A stretch of 64,000 bases of DNA, from contig CALEZI010000135.1 of NCBI GenBank assembly GCA_937928755.1, positions 1-64,000 of the forward strand, read 5' to 3'. The DNA comes from an uncultured Rhodanobacteraceae bacterium (GTDB lineage Bacteria; Pseudomonadota; Gammaproteobacteria; Xanthomonadales; SZUA-5). A program made the position numbers and the translations under genes. Below are positions 1-7,576 of the stretch, one piece after another (the stretch's first letter is position 1; each line of letters opens with the position of its first letter). Under the pieces are notes generated by a model that saw nothing but the letters and a program-made list of their open reading frames with translations, made no database searches and was not told the origin of the DNA.

Positions 1-695
1 GAGTGACCGAAGGCCCACCAGATGGTGCGGTAGATCAGCGCATCGACGTGCTCGATGACGCCGAGCGACAGCAGGTAGGTCGGCACCAGGATGATCGCGC
101 CGGAAACGATCGTGAATACCGCGATGATGCAGGCGGTGATGGCGCCGAAGGTGACCAGCGGCACCGAGCCCTGATAGGTCTTCTCGCGCTTGGCCACCAC
201 CAGCGTGCCGAGGAACACGAAGCAGCCGATCAGCGCGCCGACCGCGAACAGAATGAGACCCAGGTAGAACGATGGCGCCGCCATCATCGGCACGTACGAG
301 GTCATCATCACGCTGGAGCCACCCTGGAACACCGCGACGTTGTTGACTACCGCGCCGATGACCATCAGCGCGAACGCCAGCCAGGCGATCTTCGGCGTCG
401 CCAGGCGGCAGCGCAGCAGCGTCGACGAGCAGAAGTACAGCACCGCGATCTCGAAGAAGATGATCCAGAAGATCAGCATGTCGATGCCGTGCGCGGTGAG
501 CACCTGGTAGAAGGTATCGGCCTCCAGCCAGTGCACCGCCGGCCAGCGGGTCAATACGATGCCGATCGCGAGAATGCCGCCGATCAGCAGAAACACCACT
601 GCGGCGACCGCATTGGCGAGCATCAGCTTTTCCGCCTGGGATTCGAACTGCAGCCCGGAGCGCGGGCAGGTCCGATAAGTCGTAGCCGTGGACAT
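1..695 (-). CDS. Heme-copper oxidase subunit I, C-terminus beyond the window
   Basis: This is the N-terminal 231 residues of the catalytic, heme-binding subunit of a cytochrome oxidase in the cytoplasmic membrane; the rest lies left of position 1. It starts at ATG 693-695, after GGAGG in the preceding bases, 11 bp downstream of the subunit II stop. At least five membrane segments are visible. His69 in the motif TAHGIDMLIFWIIFF is the expected low-spin heme ligand of helix II. The last residues, TIWWAFGH, match the start of the helix that carries the heme-copper centre. The short CuA subunit II and the tiny third subunit suggest a B-type (ba3-like) enzyme. The CuB ligands and the cross-linked Tyr are outside the window, so a CuA-type NO reductase is not excluded. 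Neighbouring heme A synthase and SCO genes favour an oxidase. Confidence 0.88.
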   Translation of the reverse strand, partial: MSTATTYRTCPRSGLQFESQAEKLMLANAVAAVVFLLIGGILAIGIVLTRWPAVHWLEADTFYQVLTAHGIDMLIFWIIFFEIAVLYFCSSTLLRCRLATPKIAWLAFALMVIGAVVNNVAVFQGGSSVMMTSYVPMMAAPSFYLGLILFAVGALIGCFVFLGTLVVAKREKTYQGSVPLVTFGAITACIIAVFTIVSGAIILVPTYLLSLGVIEHVDALIYRTIWWAFGH

Positions 696-706
696 GGCCG
701 CCTCCG

Positions 707-1246
707 TTATTTGACGTAAATGCGACCGACCATCATGTGATGGCCGATGCCGCAATATTCATTGCAGACCACCGAAAACTGGCCGCTCTGGTTTGGCGTC
801 ACGGTGATCACGTGTTCGTATCCGGGCACCACCTGGATATTGATGTTGGCCGGTTGCAGCGAGAATCCGTGGTTGTAATCCATCGAGGTCAGGTGCAGCC
901 GGTAGGTCTGGTCCTTCTCCAGTTCAAGGATCGGCCAGAAACTCCACAAACGAGCGATCATGTAGACGTCGCTGCCGGCCGGCGGCGCCACCACGGGCAT
1001 CTGCTGGTCGGTTTCGGTGCGCACCGTATATTGGTCGACCATCGCCTGCGCCTTGGTGGCGAACAGCTCCGGCGTGGTCTTGTAAGTTTCCGTCGAGAGG
1101 TTCTGTTTGCCGTAGGCGTGCCAGTAGATCATCATGAAAAACATGATCATGCACCAGACGAAGGCAATCGCGATCCAGGTGCCTTCGACGCGATCCAGCG
1201 GATGTTTCCACCAGAGTCGTTCGGCCGGCGGTAGAATGGCGCTCAT
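707..1246 (-). CDS. Cytochrome c oxidase subunit II (CuA domain)
   Basis: This 179-residue protein is the electron-entry subunit. It has one N-terminal membrane anchor (about residues 24-42) and a periplasmic cupredoxin domain. The binuclear CuA site is complete: His126 in MDYNHGF, then Cys161, Glu163, Cys165, His169 and Met172 in CNEYCGIGHHMM. A single anchor and short length are typical of B-type oxidases; A-type subunit II usually has two helices and more than 220 residues. It lies between the small subunit and subunit I on the minus strand with short gaps, so the three are probably one operon. CuA assembly would need a SCO chaperone, and one is encoded at 2908-3546. Confidence 0.93.
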   Translation of the reverse strand: MSAILPPAERLWWKHPLDRVEGTWIAIAFVWCMIMFFMMIYWHAYGKQNLSTETYKTTPELFATKAQAMVDQYTVRTETDQQMPVVAPPAGSDVYMIARLWSFWPILELEKDQTYRLHLTSMDYNHGFSLQPANINIQVVPGYEHVITVTPNQSGQFSVVCNEYCGIGHHMMVGRIYVK

Positions 1247-1281
1247 GGATTATTCCCCGGATATTGATGGGCGAGCCCTGA

Positions 1282-1437
1282 TTACTTGGCGACCGGAATG
1301 GTCAGAATGTCGATGACACCCCAAAGGGTATAAACAACCATCGGCACCAATACCCCGATGAACAGCAGCAGGAACGGGTTGTCCAGCAGTTGCTGCATCC
1401 AGGGAACCTTCTCGTTGGGGTCGTCTTGTGCGCTCAT
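1282..1437 (-). CDS. Small single-helix oxidase subunit (CbaD/subunit IIa-like)
   Basis: This 51-residue protein starts at ATG 1435-1437 behind a good ribosome site (AGGAGAG about 8 nt upstream). A longer reading frame through this start has no support. It has a charged N-terminus (MSAQDDPNEKVPW) and one long hydrophobic segment (about residues 20-47). First place in the operon before subunit II fits the tiny extra subunit of ba3-type oxidases. The link to CbaD rests on size, topology and position, not on a conserved motif. Confidence 0.75.
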   Translation of the reverse strand: MSAQDDPNEKVPWMQQLLDNPFLLLFIGVLVPMVVYTLWGVIDILTIPVAK

Positions 1438-1524
1438 CGGGTGCTCTCCTCTGGCCTTGCGACAGTCACGCCGGACACCTCCGGCAAGTGATCGCATTTG
1501 CTGCCAGCGGGTGCATTCGTGTAA

Positions 1525-1538
1525 TTGACGTGGGTCAA
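1525..1538. promoter_or_regulatory. FNR/DNR-type palindrome TTGAC-N4-GTCAA
   Basis: The sequence TTGACGTGGGTCAA is a perfect 5-4-5 inverted repeat in the gap between the oxidase operon (minus) and ctaA (plus). It closely matches the TTGAT-N4-ATCAA type site of the FNR/ANR/DNR family, and the TTGAC-N4-GTCAA form is known from NO-responsive regulators. Its centre is about 94 bp from the oxidase operon start codon, a reasonable place for activation. I see no convincing -10 element, so its function is inferred. Confidence 0.5.
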
Positions 1539-1618
1539 CCCCGCGACAAGTTGTCGCCCCCGACCGATGACAGCGACACTGCGCTGACGGATGCTTCGCT
1601 AGGGTTGTCATACAAGAA

Positions 1619-1696
1619 GTAGGTCACGTTGGCCCGCAGGGCCGACGTGACAGCCACCAGAGTCACGTAGCCCGCGGCGCGGGCAACGTGACCTAC
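1619..1696. repeat. GTAGGTCACGTTG-family inverted repeat, copy 1
   Basis: The element begins GTAGGTCACGTTGGCCCGC and ends GGGCAACGTGACCTAC, so its ends are inverted, with two internal CACGT words. Related copies lie at 4093-4123, 10618-10703 and 48734-48809. It ends 21 bp before the heme A synthase start codon. It resembles a REP-type palindromic element. Confidence 0.75.
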
Positions 1697-1717
1697 GAAG
1701 GCAAGGAAGATTCAACC

Positions 1718-2782
1718 ATGTCTGCCATTCCGATGCCCCTGGCGGGGCTTACCCAGGACGCCAACGAACGCGCCATCGGCCGTTGGCTGATGGTCTGTTG
1801 TGCCGTGCTGCTGGCGCTGGTGATGCTCGGTGGCGCCACGCGCCTGACCGAGTCCGGCCTTTCCATCGTCGACTGGCGACCGGTCACCGGCGTGTTGCCG
1901 CCGATCGGCGATGCCGCCTGGTTGGCCGAGTTCCAGCGTTACCGCGACAGCCCGCAGTACACCCAGGTCAACAAGGGCATGGCGCTGTCCGACTTCAAGC
2001 TGATCTTCTGGTACGAATACGCGCACCGCCTGCTGGCACGTGTGCTCGGGCTGGTGTTCGCGCTGCCGCTGCTGGTGTTCTGGCTGCGCGGCATGATTCC
2101 GCCGCGGCTGCGCTGGCCGCTGGTCGGCATCCTTTTGCTGGGTGCTGCGCAGGGCTACATGGGCTGGTTCATGGTCAAGAGCGGCCTGGTGGACATCCCG
2201 CGCGTGAGCCACTATCGCCTTGCCGCGCACCTGTCGCTGGCACTGCTGATCTACGCCTCGATGTTCTGGCTGATGCTGCGCACATTGTGGCCGCAACGCG
2301 TGGCGACGCGGCCGCTCGGCAGTGTTTACGGATTCCTGCTCGGGTTGATTGCAGTCACCATCGTGTTCGGCGCTTTCGTCGCCGGCATGCGCGCCGGCCT
2401 GATGTACAACACCTTTCCGCTGATGAACGGACACCTGATTCCGCCCGGCATCGATGCCTTCCAGCCGCTGTGGCTGAACGCGCTGGAGAATCCGGTTGCG
2501 GTGCAGTTCATTCATCGGTGCCTGGCGCTGACCACCTTTGCGGTGGTCGCCGGCCTGTGGCTGAGCTGGCGCCGCGCCGAACTGGTTCCCGCGCAGCGAC
2601 TCGCGCTGAATGCGCTGGCGGCGATGACGCTGCTGCAGGTGTGCCTCGGCATCGCCACGCTGCTCTACCATGTTCCCGTGGCGCTCGGCACCTTGCACCA
2701 GGGCGGCGCCGTATTGCTGCTGAGCGCCGTGCTGGCGCTGCGGCACTGGAGTTCGGGAGACGTGTCGAATCAGGAACGGTAG
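1718..2782 (+). CDS. ctaA: Heme A synthase (COX15/CtaA family)
   Basis: This 354-residue membrane protein converts heme O to heme A for the oxidase. I start it at ATG 1718, because AAGGAAG lies 10 nt upstream and an earlier GTG at 1688 falls in a repeat. The family signature is clear near the N-terminus: GGATRLTESGLSIVDWRP, then VTGVLPP. The four expected heme-ligand histidines are present in YEYAHRLL, VSHYRLAAH, FIHRCLAL and GTLHQGGA. About eight membrane segments are predicted by eye. It is divergent from the oxidase operon and shares its upstream region. I see no heme O synthase (ctaB) next to it. Confidence 0.95.
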   Translation: MSAIPMPLAGLTQDANERAIGRWLMVCCAVLLALVMLGGATRLTESGLSIVDWRPVTGVLPPIGDAAWLAEFQRYRDSPQYTQVNKGMALSDFKLIFWYEYAHRLLARVLGLVFALPLLVFWLRGMIPPRLRWPLVGILLLGAAQGYMGWFMVKSGLVDIPRVSHYRLAAHLSLALLIYASMFWLMLRTLWPQRVATRPLGSVYGFLLGLIAVTIVFGAFVAGMRAGLMYNTFPLMNGHLIPPGIDAFQPLWLNALENPVAVQFIHRCLALTTFAVVAGLWLSWRRAELVPAQRLALNALAAMTLLQVCLGIATLLYHVPVALGTLHQGGAVLLLSAVLALRHWSSGDVSNQER

Positions 2783-2803
2783 TCCCCGTGGAGCGACTCA
2801 ACC

Positions 2804-2895
2804 GCTCTGGTAGAGCCGAGCTTGTTCGGCTGCACCCGTGCGGATTGCGCCTTACCGGCGCAAGAGCAGCGGAGCAAGCTCCGCTCTACCAGAGC
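2804..2895. repeat. GTAGAGC-family inverted repeat, copy 1
   Basis: The ends GCTCTGGTAGAGC and GCTCTACCAGAGC are exact reverse complements. Inside are GAGCTTG...CGGC and GAGCAAGCTCCGC words shared with the two copies at 34013-34164. It lies between the convergent ctaA and SCO genes, where a hairpin could end both transcripts. Confidence 0.75.
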
Positions 2896-2907
2896 ATTCG
2901 CGACACG

Positions 2908-3546
2908 CTACGGTAGGTCGCCGAGAAACTCCCGTACCGCCCGCAACTGCCCCGCCATCGCCTGCGGCGTTTGCCCGCCCGGCAACGCCGCCACTCCGCG
3001 GCCATGCGGGTCGACGACGATGATCGAGGTGGTGTGATCCATGCTGCGGCTGCCGCTGGCGTCGATGTTCTCGGCGTACATCACGCCGAGCGATCCGGCC
3101 AGCGCCGCGAGACCGGCCGGGCTGCCGCTGAGGCCAGTGAGGTCGTCGCCGAAGTAACTGAGGTACGCGCCAATGCGCTCCGGGCTGTCGTTGGCCGGGT
3201 CGACGCTGACGAAGATGAAGCGCGTGGCGCCGTCGCCGTCGGCTGCGAGCCGTTTCTGCATTCCGCGCAGCGACTGCAGCGTGGTCGGGCACACGTCCGG
3301 GCATTGCAGGTAACCGAAGTAGAGCAGGCTCCAGTGTCCGCCGAGGTCGGTGTCGGTGAACGGCAGCCCGTGCTGCGTGGTCAATGCAAACTCGGCAACC
3401 GTTCGCGCCGCGGGCCACAGGATCGACTGCAGCGCGGGCGGCGCGCTGGCCCAGTCGCGCCGGTCATCGTGAATGCGGCTCATCCACAGCGAGCCGGCCA
3501 GCGTTCCAGCGCCGATGGCCAGCAGCAAGAGTGTGCGACGATTCAT
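2908..3546 (-). CDS. SCO1/SenC-family copper chaperone
   Basis: This 212-residue thioredoxin-fold protein loads copper into the CuA site of cytochrome oxidase. An N-terminal hydrophobic stretch (residues 5-20) anchors or exports it. The copper site is intact: Cys82 and Cys86 in QCPDVCPTT and His171 in MDHTTSIIVVDPHG. The conserved FVSVDPANDSPE segment is also present. I use ATG 3544-3546; a GTG three codons earlier is possible. It converges on ctaA, and with the DUF420 gene it makes this region an oxidase assembly locus. Confidence 0.92.
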   Translation of the reverse strand: MNRRTLLLLAIGAGTLAGSLWMSRIHDDRRDWASAPPALQSILWPAARTVAEFALTTQHGLPFTDTDLGGHWSLLYFGYLQCPDVCPTTLQSLRGMQKRLAADGDGATRFIFVSVDPANDSPERIGAYLSYFGDDLTGLSGSPAGLAALAGSLGVMYAENIDASGSRSMDHTTSIIVVDPHGRGVAALPGGQTPQAMAGQLRAVREFLGDLP

Positions 3547-3657
3547 GGCAACCACAGTAAGCGCGGCCGGGTCGCCGCTGCCTTGACCGCGGTCATTCGC
3601 GCGACATCCGGCGGCATCGACAATGCCTTCGTCCGATCATCGAAACCACGACAGCCG

Positions 3658-4077
3658 ATGGATGCCGCGCCACTCTTGCCGCATCTGAATGCCACGCTCA
3701 ACGGCATCGCCGGCATCCTGTTGCTTTACGCGCGCTGGCAGATCGCCCAGCGCCGCATCGAGGCGCATCGACGTTGCATGCTTGCCGCGCTCGGCGTCTC
3801 GGCGCTGTTCCTGATCTCCTATATCGCCTACCACTACGCGGCGCCGATCTTCGTGTTTCGCGGCCAGGGCTGGATCCGGCCGGTCTACTACGCGTTGCTG
3901 ATCAGCCATGTGCTGCTGGCGGCGCTGGCGATTCCGCTGGTCGCCACCACGGCCTGGTGGGGTTACAAGCGTCGCGATGGGCGTCACCGCGCCATCGCGC
4001 GCTGGACCTGGCCGTTGTGGATGTACGTGTCGGCATCGGGACTGCTGGTCTATCTGTTGCTCTACCAAATCTACTGA
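3658..4077 (+). CDS. DUF420 membrane protein (CtaM-like oxidase assembly)
   Basis: This 139-residue protein has four membrane segments. The N-terminal LPHLNATLNGIAGILLLYA, the central SYIAYHYAAP and the RPVYYALLISHVLLA region match DUF420. Members include YozB/CtaM, reported to help mature heme A oxidases. Conserved His residues in the helices may bind heme or metal. ATG 3658 is chosen because family similarity begins a few residues after it; the frame is open further upstream but shows no family features there. Its place beside SCO and ctaA supports an oxidase assembly role, which is inference. Confidence 0.85.
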   Translation: MDAAPLLPHLNATLNGIAGILLLYARWQIAQRRIEAHRRCMLAALGVSALFLISYIAYHYAAPIFVFRGQGWIRPVYYALLISHVLLAALAIPLVATTAWWGYKRRDGRHRAIARWTWPLWMYVSASGLLVYLLLYQIY

Positions 4078-4092
4078 CGATGGCATCGATGT

Positions 4093-4123
4093 GTCACGAA
4101 GCCCTGCGGGCAACGTGACCTAC
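4093..4123. repeat. GTAGGTCACGTTG-family half element
   Basis: GTCACGAAGCCCTGCGGGC followed by AACGTGACCTAC matches the right half of the elements at 1619, 10618 and 48734. It provides the stop codon region of the exonuclease gene at 4120-4680. Confidence 0.6.
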
Positions 4124-4680
4124 CCATGCACCGCGCCATTCGCGCGCAGCAGGTTGCAGAACAGCGCACCCTGGGCGATGGCGTCGTCGAGCGCGACGTG
4201 GGTGTGCGGCAGCGGGTCGAACCACTCGGCCGGCATGCGCTGCTTGCTGATGCGCCGATACGGCTGCTTCAGCACGGCCATTGCATAGCTCTTGATGTCG
4301 AGCGCCGAATGGCTGAACGGACTGCGCCCTACGAAGCGAATCAGATACCAGTAGACAAACAGGAAATCGAAGGCCACCGGATAACCGACGAACACCGGCT
4401 TGCCGGGCAGCGCGTCGAGCCAGTCCACATAACGCTGCATGGCGAGACCGGGTGGCTGTGGATCGATCCGACACGCCGCCCAGGCTTCCGTCTGGGTGTC
4501 CCACCAGCGCATGGTATCGAGGTGTCCGCTGGCGCCCGGCAGCGTCTCCAGGTTTGCGCTGAAGGTGGCGAGCATGCGCTTTTCGGCGGTGTACGCCGCC
4601 GAGCCGAAGCTCAGCATCGAGTGCGGCCCGGGGATCGGGCCATCGGTTTCGACATCGGTGCTGATGTAGATTTCGGGCAT
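4120..4680 (-). CDS. DEDD-family 3'-5' exonuclease-like protein
   Basis: This 186-residue protein has the fold signature of DnaQ-like exonucleases. Motif I is DVETDGPIPG near the start (Asp-x-Glu). Motif II lies in PVFVGYPVAFDF, with Asp. Motif III is HVALDDAIAQG, the His-x4-Asp type. These four acidic residues would bind two metal ions and cut nucleotides from a 3' end. ATG 4678-4680 (MPEIYIST) is used because the family starts right at the first beta strand. The substrate is unknown, and the protein stands alone, not fused to a polymerase or helicase. Its stop codon lies inside an intergenic repeat copy. Confidence 0.8.
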   Translation of the reverse strand: MPEIYISTDVETDGPIPGPHSMLSFGSAAYTAEKRMLATFSANLETLPGASGHLDTMRWWDTQTEAWAACRIDPQPPGLAMQRYVDWLDALPGKPVFVGYPVAFDFLFVYWYLIRFVGRSPFSHSALDIKSYAMAVLKQPYRRISKQRMPAEWFDPLPHTHVALDDAIAQGALFCNLLRANGAVHG

Positions 4681-4742
4681 GGCGGTGGGCCTGCGACTGC
4701 GAGTGTCTTGCGAGGATTGAAGCGTCGACTGCGATGCGGAAT

Positions 4743-4817
4743 GTCGAACGTCAAACGTCAAACGTCAAATGTGCGGCAAAGCCACGGGCTGCGGAATATT
4801 GACGTTTGACGTTTGAC
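4743..4817. repeat. Inverted tandem-word element (AACGTCA / TGACGTT)
   Basis: Three tandem copies of AACGTCA on the left (4743-4771) face two or more copies of TGACGTTTGACG on the right (4798-4817), so the whole can fold into a long hairpin. It covers the start region of the exonuclease transcript and runs almost to the start of the next gene. A similar structure is at 62166-62248. Confidence 0.7.
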
Positions 4818-4839
4818 CTTTCACTGGCTCCGAACCAAC

Positions 4840-5244
4840 GTGCAAATCCTCAAGGCTGCCCTGAGCTACTTCGCCATCGTCTTCTCCGTCGGTTTTCTCT
4901 GCGGGCCGATTCGCGTGATGATGCTGGAGCCGAAATTCGGCGCCACAGCAGCGGTGCTGCTGGAGGCACCTATCCTGCTGATGGCGATGCTCTACGCCGC
5001 GCGCTTCGTGCCACGCCGGCTGCGGCTGGCGCCGACCGCCATGGCGCATCTCGGCATGGGCAGCGCTGCGCTGGCGCTGCTGCTGATCGCCGATTTCGGC
5101 GTCGGCGTGTTACGCGGGCAGTCGCTGGACCAGATCGCCGCGCACTTCGCCACGCCGGCCGGGCGCATCCATGTCGCATTGATGCTGCTGTTTGCGCTGA
5201 TGCCGTGGCTGGTCAACCGGCGTATACGGCAGCGGCCTCGATGA
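4840..5244 (+). CDS. Small four-helix membrane protein, function unknown
   Basis: I do not recognise a named function for this 134-residue protein. It has about four hydrophobic segments (AALSYFAIVFSVGFLCG, LLEAPILLMAMLYAARF, MAHLGMGSAALALLLIADF and LMLLFALMPWL) and ends in a basic tail, RRIRQRPR. The start is uncertain. GTG 4840 is chosen because the alternative TTG at 4813 lies inside the repeat arm. The conserved-looking GPIRVM motif after helix 1 may define the family. No operon partner is evident; the next gene is 90 bp away. Confidence 0.6.
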   Translation: MQILKAALSYFAIVFSVGFLCGPIRVMMLEPKFGATAAVLLEAPILLMAMLYAARFVPRRLRLAPTAMAHLGMGSAALALLLIADFGVGVLRGQSLDQIAAHFATPAGRIHVALMLLFALMPWLVNRRIRQRPR

Positions 5245-5334
5245 GGGCATTCGCCATGCGGATGCCACTCGCATGCCCCAAATTTCGCCTGGTTCCCGGC
5301 GCATGGTGCGGCGCTCACGCAGAGGATTGTTTCG

Positions 5335-6252
5335 ATGAAACTTGATTCCACCCGGCGCCGGTTGGTCGGCGGTTTCGCGGCGGCTACGCTGCTGGCCAGC
5401 TTCGAAAGCTGGGCAAAGGCGCCTTTGCAGGCGGATGCCGCCATCCAGGCCCTGACCGATGTCGAAGCCCGCTCCGGTGGCCGCCTTGGCGTGTGCCTGC
5501 TGGACACCGGCTCCGGCAGGTCGATTGGGCATCGCGTCGACCAGCGCTTCGGCATGTGTTCGACCTTCAAGCTGTTGCTGGCGGCTGCCATCCTGCGCGA
5601 AGCGGACGCCGGTCGCCTCGATCTGCTGACCTTCGTCGAGTACGGCAAGGACGATATGGTGCCGCATGCGCCGGTCACGACGAAGCACCTCGAGCAGGGT
5701 GGGATGAGCATTGTTGCCCTGGCCGAGGCGGCGCAACTGACCAGCGACAACGTGGCTGCCAATCTGCTCTTGCGACAGCTTGGCGGTCCGGCGGGCTTCA
5801 CCAGGATCCTGCGCTCGATGGGCGACCCGGAAACGCGTGTCGACCGCATGGAGCCGGAAATGAATCTGGTGCCGAGCGGCGAGCAACGCGACACCACCAC
5901 GCCGCGCGCAATGGCACACAGCGTGGCGCGGATCATCACCGGCGACGTGCTGTCGGCAGCCGCCCGCGACCGCCTGGAGCAATGGATGATCGCCACCGAA
6001 ACCGGCAGGAAGCGGATCCGTGCCGGTCTGCCTGCGGATTGGCGCGCCGGCGACAAGACCGGTACCGGCCTGGCGCCGTCGATGGCCAACAAGCACAACG
6101 ATGTCGCCGTCGCTTGGCCGCCCGGACGCGCGCCGCTGGTGATCGCCGCATTCTTCGAGGCCCCCGGTCACTTCCCGCACATGCGTCCACAAGACGACGC
6201 CGTGCTGGCCGAAGTCGGACGCATCGCGGCGGGCTGGGTGGCAAGCGCGTGA
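5335..6252 (+). CDS. Class A serine beta-lactamase
   Basis: This 305-residue protein should hydrolyse beta-lactams in the periplasm. All class A motifs are present: Ser76-x-x-Lys79 in CSTFK, Ser137-Asp138-Asn139, the omega-loop Glu173-x-x-x-Asn177 in EPEMN, and Lys241-Thr-Gly in DKTGTG. DTTTP after the omega loop is also typical. The N-terminus has paired arginines in STRRRLVGGF, so export through Tat is possible. The residue before the active serine is Cys, as in some carbapenemases, but the partner Cys after KTG is absent (KTGTGLAP). No LysR-type ampR neighbour or mobile element is nearby, so it looks like a resident chromosomal gene. Confidence 0.95.
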   Translation: MKLDSTRRRLVGGFAAATLLASFESWAKAPLQADAAIQALTDVEARSGGRLGVCLLDTGSGRSIGHRVDQRFGMCSTFKLLLAAAILREADAGRLDLLTFVEYGKDDMVPHAPVTTKHLEQGGMSIVALAEAAQLTSDNVAANLLLRQLGGPAGFTRILRSMGDPETRVDRMEPEMNLVPSGEQRDTTTPRAMAHSVARIITGDVLSAAARDRLEQWMIATETGRKRIRAGLPADWRAGDKTGTGLAPSMANKHNDVAVAWPPGRAPLVIAAFFEAPGHFPHMRPQDDAVLAEVGRIAAGWVASA

Positions 6253-6292
6253 TCCAGTTCCCTGGCGTTTCTCTTCCTTGTCTTTGGGCGGT

Positions 6293-6309
6293 CTGAACAG
6301 CCTGTTCAG
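6293..6309. other. Palindrome CTGAACAG-C-CTGTTCAG
   Basis: This is a perfect 17-nt inverted repeat between the beta-lactamase and the broken cyclophilin gene. It could be an operator half-site pair or a small hairpin; there is no following T-tract, so it is not a typical terminator. The spacing does not fit a LexA box (CTG-N10-CAG). Confidence 0.35.
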
Positions 6310-6358
6310 TCAATGCCTGTATCCTTCACAGCCACTTTTCGCCGCGGACCCCTGAACC

Positions 6359-7315
6359 ATGACAATCCGACTGCTGCTGGCCACTGCGTTGCTGGCGCTG
6401 GGCAATATCGCTCTTGCGCAGAACACGCGTGTGCTCATGGACACCGACCGCGGACCGCTGCTGGTGGAACTCGATGTCGCCCGTGCGCCGATTACTTCGG
6501 CCAATTTTCTTGCTTATGTCGATTCCGGCGGTTTCAACAACATGCTGATCCAACGCGTCGTGCGAAATTTCGTCGCCCAGTCCGGACGCTTCAAGGAGGA
6601 CCTCAGCGTGGTGCCGCAGCGTGCGGCGATCGCCAGCGAGCGCAACAACGGGCTGCTGAACACGCCGGGCACGTTGGCCATGGCGTTGACCAACGATTCG
6701 CAGGGCCGCCCGCAGGTGAACAGCGCGACCTCGGACTTCTTCTTCAACATCGGCACCAATACCGCATTGAATGGCGATTTCACGGTGTTCGGCCGGGTGG
6801 TGTTCGGCGTGCAGACGCTGCTTGCCATCAATACGACGCCGCTGTTCACCGGCACCGAGCAGCCGATCCGCATTCCACTGGTGCGCCGAACGGTGCGCGT
6901 GGCGGCCGGCGAGTTTCCGCTGCTGCCCTTGCACACCGGTGCCTGGTACGACCCGGCCAATTCCGGCCGAGGAATCTTTCTCGAGATCGCCAAGGTCGAT
7001 GGTGGCGACGGCACCCCGCTGGTCGTGGTGTCGTGGTAAGACTTCCATCAGGGCGAGCAGATCTGGATGGTCGGTACGGCCCCGTTTGCCTGGGGCGCGA
7101 GCTCGGTCGAAGTGCCGCTGCAGATCAGCGAAGGCGCGCAGTTCGGCAGCGCATTCCAGCCCGGTCAGGTGGTATCCACCAGCTTTGGCAGCATCACCAT
7201 TCGCTTCACCGCTTGCGACACCGGCTTCTTCCACTACAACACGACCTACGGCAACGGCACCTTCCCGATGAAGGCGCTGACCATTCCGACCAACGAGGTC
7301 TGCGCGGGGGGTTGA
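6359..7315 (+). pseudogene. Cyclophilin-type peptidyl-prolyl isomerase interrupted by an in-frame TAA
   Basis: Residues 1-20 form a signal peptide ending at ALAQ. A cyclophilin-like domain follows (MDTDRGPLLVELDVARAP, FNNMLIQRVVRNFVAQSG, SDFFFNIG). A second region starts GAWYDPANSGRGIFLE, a motif common in secreted Xanthomonadales proteins. The frame stops at TAA 7037-7039 right after VVVSW, then continues open in the same frame with DFHQGEQIWMVGTAPF to a TGA at 7313-7315. The downstream part reads as the rest of the same domain, and one base (TAA from TAC or TAT, Tyr) would restore a 318-residue protein. The first 226 residues could still give an active isomerase. A sequencing error is the main alternative. 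Confidence 0.8.
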
Positions 7316-7540
7316 ACGGGAGGTTTGCGGCAGTACGCCGCATGGGCGTCATGGTTTGAGCAAACGCTAACCCGGCGCCCGTGCAGAGGTCGATTCGTCG
7401 GTGACGACTGAATGGCCTTCAGGCGCGGCGAATCGCCGCCTTTGAGGGCCACGCGCCTGCGTGGCCGCTGGCCCGCCACGACGGCAAGGGCCGCGCATGC
7501 GCAACGTCCGCCGGTGTTCAGGCATCACGCCGAGCTCCAC

Positions 7541-7573
7541 GGTGGAATCTTCGCCTGCGGCGAAGGTTCCACC
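7541..7573. terminator. Hairpin after the E3 gene
   Basis: GGTGGAA and TTCGCC pair with GGCGAA and TTCCACC around a TGC loop. It lies just past the stop of the minus-strand E3 gene and between convergent genes, so it may end transcription from both sides. No strong T-tract is present. Confidence 0.5.
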
Positions 7574-7576
7574 ACC

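Noticed and set aside
3..719. Plus-strand open frame of 238 codons at the left end
   Set aside because: It is antisense to the heme-copper oxidase subunit I gene, rich in Arg, His and Gln without any domain, as expected of a shadow frame in high-GC DNA.
6293..6309. LexA box
   Set aside because: The spacing between CTG and CAG is 11, not 10, and neither neighbour is an SOS gene.
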